A stretch of DNA of 15,114 nt from Flavobacteriales bacterium (GCA_027031025.1 JALVEJ010000060.1:1-15114); one strand, 5' to 3'. Shown: positions 8,801-15,078, counted from the stretch's first letter. Translations and numbers: made by a program. Notes: a model not told the origin generated them from the sequence alone.

Positions 8801-9168
8801 CATATACTGTTCGTGGTAATATTAAAGATTTCGGTGCCGGACCGGTTTTGTTGGATGAAGCTTGGTACACAGGTTTAGGCGGTGGTTTTGGAAAAGTGGG
8901 TAAGCAGTTTTTTAGAGATGCCACTTGGATAAAATTGCGTGAAGTTACTGCCGGCTATACCTTTAAAGGAAAAGCCTTTGGTGTGAGCAAAATCAAATCT
9001 ATATATTTAGGTGTTACTGGTAGAAATCTGTATTTATGGACTAAAGATAAAAGTTGGAATATAGATCCTGAAAGTAATTTGTCCGGTTCTAGTAAAGGCC
9101 GTGGTTTACAATATTTTAACCACCCAACTACTAAATCTATAATATTTACAACAACCATTAATTTTTAA
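5842..9168 (+). CDS. SusC/RagA family TonB-linked outer membrane transporter
   Basis: A 1108-residue TonB-dependent outer-membrane transporter. SusC proteins form the barrel under a SusD lid and import oligosaccharides, peptides or other large nutrients using TonB energy. Order of parts: signal peptide 1-22 (MRKKYNLFLTFLLTLAVQISFA, then Q); carboxypeptidase-regulatory-like domain at about 25-110 with TGDPLPGVNVTVKG and DGKYTIKAKPGD; plug at about 115-250 with SGKVSGVNI, PLFVVDGIPV and ESIKILKGGSAAAIWG-type motifs; then the beta-barrel, ending in the aromatic terminal strand TTINF. Length is normal. ATGs at 5782 and 5824 are in frame, but 5842 gives the clean signal peptide and leaves the promoter untranslated. 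The susD partner starts 10 bases after the stop. The barrel part is visibly more AT-rich than the N-terminal domain and plug. The substrate is unknown: no glycosidase, peptidase or regulator gene is adjacent. Confidence 0.94.
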   Translation: MRKKYNLFLTFLLTLAVQISFAQTKTITGVVKEAGTGDPLPGVNVTVKGSNIGASTDFDGKYTIKAKPGDILVFSFLGYKTVSKKVGDNNVINVNLQEEKEMLKAVTINALGVEVKKASQKAIAISNVKAKTLLSSGESDPVAALSGKVSGVNINLASGDPGASTNITIRGPKSILLSNKPLFVVDGIPVVDDIYGSGVAGVERPSKIADIDPNNIESIKILKGGSAAAIWGSKGANGVVLITTKRGKKAKKGQINITIRSSFSMDQTLTKFPLQETFGQGKNGRHPSAVYPAFPNYYKESGSWGDKIANRSGGSDVYWFPDDIYFIDQDGNKWGLIQEKNSKETFNKKNYDAVIGIGKTLRNAVQLSTATDKARYYLGFNHLDQTGIFARSFYKKIGVNFNTVIKPTKKLNIKTNFQYTNTKQNAIQKGSNLSGLLLGLYRTPADFDNSGYVGERHEFGVVHPYSHRSYRKPVGTEYKGQGEKSAGYSNPLFTVNEQKNPYYSNHIIAGTNFSHQTFEWLKLIAKVGIDYANESADTYFPVNSAEAVSGRYSTYLYTYMQLNGDLIAQVNKEINKDINMDMLLGVNWFHRESDYTSASYYDFILPTATPNSNNAISEKKNPGLGSSVKRKNSVYGSATFSYKDLLYTTLTGRAERSSGYYGLISYPSASLAFDVHNLEYFKKQDSDLLNQLTLRASWSKVGNEPGSYLLDTYYWGASYFDSFGPYWSAGDYNGAFWRAYLKGNQDLKPEITTEWEVGADIKMFNNRFTLNLSYYDSKSDDLLLYEKVPAATGFLYRWNNVAAMSNKGYEIEARYRIISKPNINWSIGGTFTRNKNVVTKLEGSDYIYLDGFISTSSGVAEGYGYGVLRTTDFSRDSNGNLVLDSNGFPSSPTPQEVDNTFVNSNPDFKASLYTDFNYKNFKFRILTDGSFGGQSWYGTYGALTYFGRTLETANEVTVSPAEASQIVNYDGTPIQSINGAVQNSDGSYTVRGNIKDFGAGPVLLDEAWYTGLGGGFGKVGKQFFRDATWIKLREVTAGYTFKGKAFGVSKIKSIYLGVTGRNLYLWTKDKSWNIDPESNLSGSSKGRGLQYFNHPTTKSIIFTTTINF

Positions 9169-9178
9169 TTAGAGTATC

Positions 9179-10618
9179 ATGAAAAAAAATAAAATTTTAA
9201 TATTATCAATAGGGCTGTTACTTTTTATGACATCCTGTGAAAAATTTGTTGAAGATTATTATAAAGACCCCAACGGCATTGATTATACCGTTGCTGAACA
9301 AGAAATGACAGCAGTGATGCTTTCCAATCAGTTTTTTCATAAAGCTGACGGTTTAAGAATGGCTATGATGTGGATGAACCAAGCTACAGGTATTGCAAGG
9401 CAATATGAGAGTCTGGATAATTGGAATAATGCTAATGGAAAAGATTTTAACGGACCTTGGAGTCAAGTTTATTTAACCATGACACATGCTGATTATCTAA
9501 TGAAGCTAGCCGAAGAAGAAAATAACATAACATTAAGAGGAATTGGTAAACTATATAAAGCTTGGGCTGGTGGTGAAGCGGCCTCTCTATGGGGGGATGT
9601 CCCTTTTTCTCAACTGAACAGTTTTGATGAATATCCTGACCCTGTATATGATACGCAAGAACAAGTTTTTAATCAAGTACAAGATTTATTAGATGAAGCA
9701 ATCGTCGATTTGAGTTCCAATGTAGGTATTTTGAATACTGACAGGGATATTTATTTTGGTGGCAGCACATATAATTGGATAAAAATAGCGCATGGTTTAA
9801 AAGCTCGTTTCTATTTACACAGTAAAGATTATGACTTGGCTTTGCAAGAAGCACTTCAAGGTCCTAGTAGTGTGTATGATGATTTATATGCAAAATTTGA
9901 TAGTAATGATGATACACCTTACGGTAAATGGAATCCAACCAAATTTTTTGATTTGGTTAGAGGAGGTGATATGGATGCAAGTGAAGCTTTTGCCAATAAT
10001 GATATTTTTGGAGATAGATATAATTCTAAAACAAATGATTTTAGACAAAGTTATAATTATGCCGGAGACAACCTTAATATGTCAAGTGGTTCTGATAGAG
10101 CTGGCAAGTTCTTCGGTGATATGCCCATGGTAACTTATGGTGAAATGCTATTGATTGCCACTGAGGCTACTTTAAGAGATGCAACCAATTCTAACCGTAT
10201 TGATGATGCTTTAAATTATTACAATACTTATAGAGCTTTACTAACAAGCGGTGCCTATTCCGGTGGTTATGGAACCGGAAATTTTCAGGATTATGATGCA
10301 GCTGATTTTGATGCCGGTGGTATAGAAAATCAAGATAATATTGATCCGGTTAAAGCCTTCTTTAGAGAAATTTTTGAAGAAAGATATGTGTTCTTCATCG
10401 GTGATTATGAGTCTTTTATAGATTTCTCCAGAAGTTTTAATGACCCGATGGTTCCTCAATATATGAAGTTACATTATGAAACGGATTCAAACAGTCCTAA
10501 TTTTGGTAATCCTCTTTATTCAGGTCAACCTTTACGGTTTATATATCCTCAAAATGAAAGAGATGCTAATGACAATTTCCCCGGAATGATAGATATTAAC
10601 ACACCTTTATATAATTAA
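9179..10618 (+). CDS. SusD/RagB family nutrient-binding outer membrane lipoprotein
   Basis: The surface lipoprotein partner of the preceding SusC, 479 residues. It has a lipoprotein signal peptide with lipobox MTSC and lipidated Cys20. The following EKFVEDYYKDP is acidic, in keeping with surface-export signals of Bacteroidota lipoproteins. The body looks like the SusD-like_2 branch: an early DPNGIDYTVAEQEM segment, helical repeats such as WSQVYLTMTHADYLMKLAEEENNITLRGIGKLYKAWAG that resemble TPR packing, LWGDVPFSQ, then GEMLLIATEATLRDA and FREIFEERYVFF near the C-terminus. It ends naturally in DINTPLYN. It is transcribed with susC and followed by a strong terminator, so the operon is just these two genes. 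The ligand cannot be predicted from sequence. Confidence 0.93.
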   Translation: MKKNKILILSIGLLLFMTSCEKFVEDYYKDPNGIDYTVAEQEMTAVMLSNQFFHKADGLRMAMMWMNQATGIARQYESLDNWNNANGKDFNGPWSQVYLTMTHADYLMKLAEEENNITLRGIGKLYKAWAGGEAASLWGDVPFSQLNSFDEYPDPVYDTQEQVFNQVQDLLDEAIVDLSSNVGILNTDRDIYFGGSTYNWIKIAHGLKARFYLHSKDYDLALQEALQGPSSVYDDLYAKFDSNDDTPYGKWNPTKFFDLVRGGDMDASEAFANNDIFGDRYNSKTNDFRQSYNYAGDNLNMSSGSDRAGKFFGDMPMVTYGEMLLIATEATLRDATNSNRIDDALNYYNTYRALLTSGAYSGGYGTGNFQDYDAADFDAGGIENQDNIDPVKAFFREIFEERYVFFIGDYESFIDFSRSFNDPMVPQYMKLHYETDSNSPNFGNPLYSGQPLRFIYPQNERDANDNFPGMIDINTPLYN

Positions 10619-10642
10619 AGTTTATCTGTCAATTACAAAAGT

Positions 10643-10676
10643 CAACCGGATATTATATTTGATATCCGGTTGTTTT
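10643..10676. terminator. Strong intrinsic terminator after susD
   Basis: A perfect 11-bp stem CAACCGGATAT/ATATCCGGTTG with an 8-base loop is followed by TTTT on the plus strand, 24 bases past the susD stop. On the minus strand the stem is followed, after two bases, by TTTT as well, so it can also stop transcription coming from the convergent transporter gene. Confidence 0.9.
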
Positions 10677-10753
10677 AATATTATGACCAAGGCAACGGAC
10701 AATGGCGTATGAGTGGCGTAAACTTTTCGGTAGGGTATTTTGTGTTTTAGTAT

Positions 10754-12292
10754 TTATTTAACCCAATCCGGCAGTTGAGCCAAATCAATATCAAATACCC
10801 ATGTCATATAGTAATACGATACTAAGGTCAAAGCCACAATACCAATAATATTCAACCAAAACCCGGTTTTAACCATATCTTTAATGTTTAAACGTTTGCT
10901 ACCGAAAACAATAGCATTAGGAGGGGTAGCTACCGGTAGCATAAAGGCAAAGGAGGCTGCAATAGTTGCAGGTATCATTAAAAACAACGGATTGATTTTA
11001 ACCGCAATCGCCAAAGCGGCCAATATAGGCAAAAAGGTTTCAACCGTTGCTGTATTAGAGGTCAATTCAGTTAAAAAGGTGATGGTCGCTACAATAATCA
11101 ACAGAATAAAAACAAGCGGAATATCTTTTAATCCGGTCAAACTTTCCCCTATATAAGCGGACAATCCGGATTGTTTAAAACCGGATGCCAAAGCAAAACC
11201 GCCACCGAAAAGTAAAATAATATTCCAAGGAATCCGTTCTGCCGTATGCCAATCCATTAAATATTTAGATTTTGACCGGTCTTTTGCCGGAATCAAAAAT
11301 AATAAAATACCGATAAAAATAGCCACATTACCATCGGTTATCCATTTAGGTTGTGCAAATAGTTGCGACCAGCCCGGCATTGTAAAATTTCCCAAATGAA
11401 TAGGACGTCTAAACAGCCATAATAAAGCTAATGTTATAAACAAAGCCAAAATCCAACGCTCTTCATAGCGCATTTTTCCTAAGGTCCGGTATTCTTTTTC
11501 AATGATATCTTTCCCGATATTGAAATTGGCTTTTCCTTTTCTAAAAAATACAAAATACAAGTAAGTAAAAGACAGAATTAAAAGCAAAACCGATAACGGA
11601 AAAGCAAAAAACAGCCATTGTGCAAAAGAAATATCGGGCGCTTGTGGAAAATAAATTTTAAATATTCTGGTAAATGAAAGGTTAGGTGGTGTACCAATCA
11701 ACGTGGCTATACCGCCTATGGAAGCGGCATAGGCTATCCCTAACAATAAGCCTTTTTCCATTTGCCTAATGCCTTGGTCGGTTTTTAATTCTTCCATTTT
11801 AGCAATAATTGACAATAGAATAGGCACCATCATCATAGTGGTAGCCGTATTGGATATCCACATGGATAAAAACGCCGTTGTCAGCATAAATCCTATCAGA
11901 ATACGGGCAGGACTTAAGCCTATCCATAATAGTAATCGTAAGGCAATACGACGATGCAAATGCCATTTTTCCATAGCCAATGCCATTAAAAAGCCACCGA
12001 TAAACAGAAAAATTAAGTGGTTAAAATAGACTTCCGAAACGGCTTTACCATTCATAATACCCAATAAAGGAAAGAGAGCTACCGGAATCAATGCCGTAAC
12101 ACCCAAAGGTAAAACTTCGGTCATCCACCAAATTGCCATCAGTATGGCAACACCTGCCGTATATGCAATAACGGGATGATTCTTGTCTAAGATTTCAGGA
12201 TACATTATAAACAAAAGCAACTGTAAAGGTGCCAGCCAAAATAAAAATCTTTTAAAATCACGGATTTCCTTTAATAGTTTCATGTTTTTCAA
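10754..12292 (-). CDS. DASS/SLC13 family sodium:dicarboxylate (anion) symporter
   Basis: A 512-residue inner-membrane transporter of the divalent anion:Na+ symporter family, which imports succinate-like dicarboxylates, citrate or sulfate with sodium. It has roughly a dozen hydrophobic segments. The two inverted halves each carry the substrate/Na+ motifs: Ser147-Asn148-Thr149 with TPPN at 201-204 in the first half, and Ser412-Asn413-Thr414 with TPPN at 456-459 in the second. The signature-like ASFAFMLPVATPPNAIVFG is near 446-464. All binding motifs and both ends are present, so it should work. ATGs at 12292 and 12283 are both possible. It lies 24 bases downstream of the split-barrel lipoprotein gene and probably shares its transcript. 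Dicarboxylate is the default guess from the SNT motifs; sulfate or citrate cannot be ruled out. Confidence 0.92.
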   Translation of the reverse strand: MKNMKLLKEIRDFKRFLFWLAPLQLLLFIMYPEILDKNHPVIAYTAGVAILMAIWWMTEVLPLGVTALIPVALFPLLGIMNGKAVSEVYFNHLIFLFIGGFLMALAMEKWHLHRRIALRLLLWIGLSPARILIGFMLTTAFLSMWISNTATTMMMVPILLSIIAKMEELKTDQGIRQMEKGLLLGIAYAASIGGIATLIGTPPNLSFTRIFKIYFPQAPDISFAQWLFFAFPLSVLLLILSFTYLYFVFFRKGKANFNIGKDIIEKEYRTLGKMRYEERWILALFITLALLWLFRRPIHLGNFTMPGWSQLFAQPKWITDGNVAIFIGILLFLIPAKDRSKSKYLMDWHTAERIPWNIILLFGGGFALASGFKQSGLSAYIGESLTGLKDIPLVFILLIIVATITFLTELTSNTATVETFLPILAALAIAVKINPLFLMIPATIAASFAFMLPVATPPNAIVFGSKRLNIKDMVKTGFWLNIIGIVALTLVSYYYMTWVFDIDLAQLPDWVK

Positions 12293-12316
12293 TTTATTAA
12301 GGCTTATAACTGGTGA

Positions 12317-12877
12317 CTATTTATATAAATTTACTCTTTCGGGTTGCCAATTGGTTGTATTGCCTGTCAAACTATCCGGAATGCTTATCAATTCCAGATA
12401 ATCAGGTATAAATTTCAGTAACAAATAGTCTTTGTTTTTATGGGGATAAAATTTTTCCCAACCCTTTTTCCAATGCGCTTTTATAACGCTGTCATTGGTT
12501 TCAATGAAAATTTTACCATACAAAGACACATATCCGGTTCTAGGTTCGTCAATATAATGCAGCGTGGCCTGATGATTATGTTGTATCTCATGCACTTTTC
12601 TGCTTTTTGGATTGGTTGCCAAATAAATCACAAAGTTTTTTTCCGGCGCAAAAGGTTCCATCAACCGGGCTTTTGCGCTTCCTTCTTTATTTATGGTGAT
12701 TAAACTACCGAAGTAAGCCCGTGACATAATATTTCTGGCGACTTGTAATATTTTTTGCTCTTTCGGAGAAAAGTCTTGCCGCCATTTATTTTGATGATGA
12801 TTTTGTTTGCCGTTTGAACAATTTGACAAAAAAATGCTAATGAAAAAAAGTAATATGATATTTCTCAGTATTGGCAT
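12317..12877 (-). CDS. Exported lipoprotein with pyridoxamine 5'-phosphate oxidase-like split barrel
   Basis: A 186-residue protein with a lipoprotein signal peptide (MPILRNIILLFFISIFLSNC, Cys20 as the lipid site; Asn before Cys is less usual than Gly/Ala/Ser). The mature part starts with a polar linker; from about residue 35 it resembles the PNPOx-like/general stress protein 26 flavin-binding split barrel: KILQVARNIMSRAYFGSLITINKEGSAKARLMEP, then FVIYLATNPKSRKVHEIQHNHQATLHYID, then YVSLYGKIFIETNDSVIKAHW. Cytosolic relatives bind FMN, F420 or haem, or none; which applies here cannot be told. The residues after Cys (SNGKQ) lack an acidic surface-export signal, so a periplasm-facing location is more likely than the cell surface. 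It is the first gene of a probable two-gene operon with the carboxylate transporter. The fold is reasonably supported; function is unknown. Confidence 0.75.
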   Translation of the reverse strand: MPILRNIILLFFISIFLSNCSNGKQNHHQNKWRQDFSPKEQKILQVARNIMSRAYFGSLITINKEGSAKARLMEPFAPEKNFVIYLATNPKSRKVHEIQHNHQATLHYIDEPRTGYVSLYGKIFIETNDSVIKAHWKKGWEKFYPHKNKDYLLLKFIPDYLELISIPDSLTGNTTNWQPERVNLYK

Positions 12878-12927
12878 ATTGGAATTTTACCCTTAAAGTT
12901 AATAAAATTTTCTTAAATATTTTCTAA

Positions 12928-12992
12928 AATTTGGGTTCTATGTCAAATATAGTGGGTAACCAATTTGGCTCTATGTTGTTTTATATGGGTAA
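12928..12992. repeat. ~34-bp imperfect tandem duplication
   Basis: Copy one (12928-12959) and copy two (12962-12992) share AATTTGG, then T-CTATGT, then ATATnGGGTAA in the same order, with one base of gap. A third, poorer trace (AATTAGGTTC) begins near 12998. The lipoprotein gene's candidate promoter box lies within copy one. Confidence 0.55.
12944..12951 (-). promoter_or_regulatory. Candidate -7 promoter box of the lipoprotein-transporter operon
   Basis: On the minus strand it reads TATATTTG, a full match to TAnnTTTG, 66 bases before the lipoprotein ATG. No -33 TTG lies at the right distance. In such AT-rich sequence chance matches are common. Confidence 0.35.
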
Positions 12993-13051
12993 TAATAAAT
13001 TAGGTTCAAACCATATAATCATGTCGATTTTAATTTCAAATAATTTTTTTT

Positions 13052-13195
13052 CTTCGGGGTTTATGTTTTAAACATCATATATTTTCTATAAATATATCAC
13101 CCCTTCGGGGTTTTAAATAAGCCCGAAGGGGTGATATTATTGTAATAAAATCTTTAAAACAGAATCATTAAAACCCAAAGGGGTGGCTATTATTT
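13052..13195. repeat. Cluster of inverted CCCCTTCGGGG repeats with a perfect 16-bp central palindrome
   Basis: The core is ATATCACCCCTTCGGG at 13094-13109 facing its exact reverse complement at 13122-13137 across a 12-base loop. Outside it lie two half-sites in matching orientation: CTTCGGGGTTT at 13052-13062, like the core's left arm, and CCCAAAGGGGTGGCTATTAT from 13174, like the core's right arm followed by ATATTAT. The GC-rich arms stand out from AT-rich surroundings. No T-tract follows the stem, so it is not a standard terminator. It resembles REP-type palindromic elements in form. Confidence 0.75.
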
Positions 13196-13360
13196 GAGAT
13201 ATTATATGTTACCCACCCAAATCGATATAAACCGTTTTTCTTTTATGTACTTTTATGTCTTATATGGTTTAAATGATTTCAGATTTTTTAAATCATTGAA
13301 TAATTTTTTTAGATATTTACTTTACAGCTTCTAACTTCTATTTTTAGGAATTTATGTTGA

Positions 13361-13395
13361 ATGTCGGGTGTCGGATGTCCGATATCCTATGTTTG
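13361..13395. repeat. 7-bp tandem repeat (ATGTCGG-like, about five units)
   Basis: Successive heptads are ATGTCGG, GTGTCGG, ATGTCCG, ATATCCT and ATGTTTG, decaying left to right. The third unit creates a 12-base palindrome TCGGATGTCCGA at 13371-13382. It lies ~45 bases beyond the stop of the T9SS-domain gene. Confidence 0.6.
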
Positions 13396-13437
13396 GACAA
13401 ATTTTTAATTCATCTCTATACAATGTAAAAGTCAAAA

Positions 13438-13920
13438 TTAAAGTTTTTGAAGCTTAACAGTTGCTGCCAATTTGTTTTCTCTGTCAGCTATCACCAACAG
13501 ATAAACACCTGTTTTGAAATTGGCAACATTATATTGTGCTTCATTGTTGTCTTCGATGTTACGGTTAAATATCTCTTTACCAGTTAAATCGAAAATATGA
13601 ACTTCATAAATACCGGTTTGCGGCAAATTGATTTGTAAGATCTCTTTAACAGGATTAGGATATACTTTTAATCCGGTGAGTACACCGTAATCTTCAATGC
13701 CTAAAGTTGTCGTGATGTCCGGTCCTACAAAACCTTCGGACAACAAGATGTTGTTTGAGGTGCTTTCTTGTACGCCTATCTCTCCTATGGCATAAACCAT
13801 ATACAAGTTGGCGCCGCTTGCCGAACCGCCACCGGTGGACAAACTGCTCTTGCGCAATTCCGTTTGACTATAGCCGGTTGTTACCAACAAGGCTATGATA
13901 AATGTGAATAAAACTCTCAT
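13438..13920 (-). CDS. Small secreted protein with T9SS type A C-terminal sorting domain
   Basis: A 160-residue exported protein. It has a signal peptide at 1-18 (MRVLFTFIIALLVTTGYS, then Q) and a short passenger of about 60 residues rich in Gly/Ser (SSLSTGGGSASGANLYMVYAIGEIGVQES...LLSEGFVGPDI). Residues ~84-160 are a type A sorting domain of the type IX secretion system: KVYPNPVKEILQINLP, YEVHIFDLTGKEIF, NVANFKTGVYLLVI and a basic end VKLQKL. Such domains direct crossing of the outer membrane and are then usually cleaved off, often with attachment to the surface. The passenger has no enzymatic motif; short proteins with a similar YAIGEIxVQE...LSEGF segment are familiar from Bacteroidota but uncharacterised as far as I know. 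It starts 6 bases after the stop of the fiber-like gene, so the two are co-transcribed. Confidence 0.88.
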   Translation of the reverse strand: MRVLFTFIIALLVTTGYSQTELRKSSLSTGGGSASGANLYMVYAIGEIGVQESTSNNILLSEGFVGPDITTTLGIEDYGVLTGLKVYPNPVKEILQINLPQTGIYEVHIFDLTGKEIFNRNIEDNNEAQYNVANFKTGVYLLVIADRENKLAATVKLQKL

Positions 13921-13926
13921 AATTAA

Positions 13927-14865
13927 TTATTTTTTGAAGACTACAAAATAAAAAGATGTATTAACTGAAAAATTACTAAGATCCTTATCCTCAACGAAGA
14001 TTTTAAAATCATCAGTAGTTTGTCCTGCCACTCTGAAATTAACAAAAGAATTATGTATATTACCTGCATTGGTAACCAAAACAACATAAGAATCATCATG
14101 TTGCATAGGATTGTCAAATGTAATTTTATATTTTCCCGTTGTGGGATTTGTAACTGTAAATCCATCGGAAGAACCATTTGTATTAATTGTGCCATCAGTA
14201 TTAACATACCCGTAAATATAAGCTTTCATATCACTGCTGTCACCGGAATCTTCACCTAAAAGTTTGCGTCTGATTTTGACATTACTTTCTTGGTTTATAG
14301 AAAGAGGTATTATATTTTCATACTGACCAGTTGTAGGATTAAACAGCTTTTTCGTAAAAGTGAAACCATTGTGATTACCATTTAACCCTATTTTATAATA
14401 ATTTGGATAATTTGTATTGGGGTTCATATCATAGAACACTATTTTATTATCTTCATCTATCATTACATCTTTTTCCGTCTTTAATTTTTTACTGAGTTTG
14501 GCATAGGGAACATAATTAAAAGGTTCATCTGTAACTAATGAAACATAGTTTGACAAGTTACTACCAACTTCAATACTGTATGTGAAATCGGGATTCCAGG
14601 AAATATCATTAAAACTACTGACACCGGCTAATCTGTTACCGGTACCGATAATAATACTAAAAATACCGTTGGCATCTGTTTGAACACCGATGTGTTCTTC
14701 TTTCCATTTAACGGTATTTCCATTTTTAATGGTAACTTTTACATTAACAGTCCCGTTAACCGGAGTTCCGTTGTTTGTAACCATAGCTTTATAATTAAAG
14801 CCGTCTTGCGCTAATCCTAAATTTGTTATCAGGATTGTAATTAAAAAAAGAATTGTTCTTTTCAT
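13927..14865 (-). CDS. Secreted fiber-like surface protein of unknown function
   Basis: A 312-residue exported protein with signal peptide 1-19 (MKRTILFLITILITNLGLA, then Q). Residues ~21-130 resemble an N-terminal beta domain seen in many Bacteroidota secreted and tail-fiber-domain proteins: FNYKAMVTNNGTPVNG, VTIKNGNTVKWKEEH, DANGIFSIIIGTG, and FNYVPYAKLSKK at its end. A middle segment (~135-210) is Asn/Asp-rich with KIVFYDMNPNTNYPNYYKIG. The C-terminal ~100 residues (YIYGYVNTDGTINT...GFTVTNPTTGKYKITFDNPM...YVVLVT...FKIFVEDKDLSNFSVNTSFYFVVFKK) have the repeating strand pattern of a compact beta-sandwich, as in some receptor-binding or C1q/H-type-lectin-like tips; this is inferred from pattern only. 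It has no T9SS domain of its own, though the next gene does. It has its own candidate promoter. Function is unknown. Confidence 0.8.
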   Translation of the reverse strand: MKRTILFLITILITNLGLAQDGFNYKAMVTNNGTPVNGTVNVKVTIKNGNTVKWKEEHIGVQTDANGIFSIIIGTGNRLAGVSSFNDISWNPDFTYSIEVGSNLSNYVSLVTDEPFNYVPYAKLSKKLKTEKDVMIDEDNKIVFYDMNPNTNYPNYYKIGLNGNHNGFTFTKKLFNPTTGQYENIIPLSINQESNVKIRRKLLGEDSGDSSDMKAYIYGYVNTDGTINTNGSSDGFTVTNPTTGKYKITFDNPMQHDDSYVVLVTNAGNIHNSFVNFRVAGQTTDDFKIFVEDKDLSNFSVNTSFYFVVFKK

Positions 14866-14896
14866 GATTTTTGATTTTGATGATTAATATCTGAAA

Positions 14897-14904
14897 CAAA
14901 ACTA
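14897..14904 (-). promoter_or_regulatory. Candidate promoter of the fiber-like/T9SS operon
   Basis: The minus strand reads TAGTTTTG, a full TAnnTTTG match, 31 bases before the ATG at 14865. A TTG on the minus strand at 14927-14929 lies 22 bases further upstream, near the upper limit for a -33 element. This is the best-formed promoter in the window. Confidence 0.55.
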
Positions 14905-15026
14905 TTTTAAAAAAGAAAAAAAAAATACAATTATTTAGTGAATGACATGAAAAAGTATATAAACAGCATGATTTTATATGTAAATATTTTTTTGGTTACT
15001 TGGTTATTTGAGTGTTAAGCACGGCT

Positions 15027-15078
15027 GTTATTTTGATCCCGACGTATGTCAGGACGGCGCAGGAGCGACGAGACATCT
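15027..15078. repeat. Fragment of a dispersed intergenic repeat
   Basis: A GC-richer ~50-base island (GTTATTTTGATCCCGACG ... GACGAGACATCT) sits in very AT-rich DNA. Its reverse complement, AGATGTCTC ... CGGGATCAAAATAAC, parallels GAGATTTCTC ... GGATAGAAATGACC in the element at 681-785. No gene is seen from here to the window end, and a second arm might lie beyond it. Confidence 0.45.

Larger units (their letters stand above)
12878..13437. other. 560-bp gene-free, repeat-rich intergenic region
   Basis: No believable open frame or structural RNA is seen. The region holds a promoter for the lipoprotein gene, a ~34-bp imperfect tandem duplication, a cluster of CCCCTTCGGGG-type inverted repeats, and a 7-bp tandem repeat (listed separately). 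It also has two wider inverted pairs: GTGGGTAAC at 12952-12960 with GTTACCCAC at 13208-13216, and AAACCATATAA at 13008-13018 with its exact complement near 13260-13270. The pairs cross rather than nest, so they do not outline one simple element. There is no recognisable terminator directly after the T9SS gene at 13438. Confidence 0.7.

Noticed and set aside
9831..10133. 100-codon frame overlapping susD
   Set aside because: It lies wholly within the well-supported SusD gene in another frame and has the low-complexity Met/Ile/Leu composition of a shadow frame.
13052..13195. CRISPR-like array
   Set aside because: The motif copies are inverted rather than direct, intervals are unequal, and no cas gene is present.
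12952..13216. Insertion sequence bounded by GTGGGTAAC/GTTACCCAC
   Set aside because: Only 9 bases match, there is no transposase frame inside and no target duplication that I can see; the other inverted pair crosses rather than nests.
13272..13297. Hairpin AATGATTT/AAATCATT followed by a T-run, as a terminator
   Set aside because: The T-run follows only on the plus strand, where no gene ends; the stem is all weak pairs apart from one, so it is likely a by-product of AT-rich sequence.
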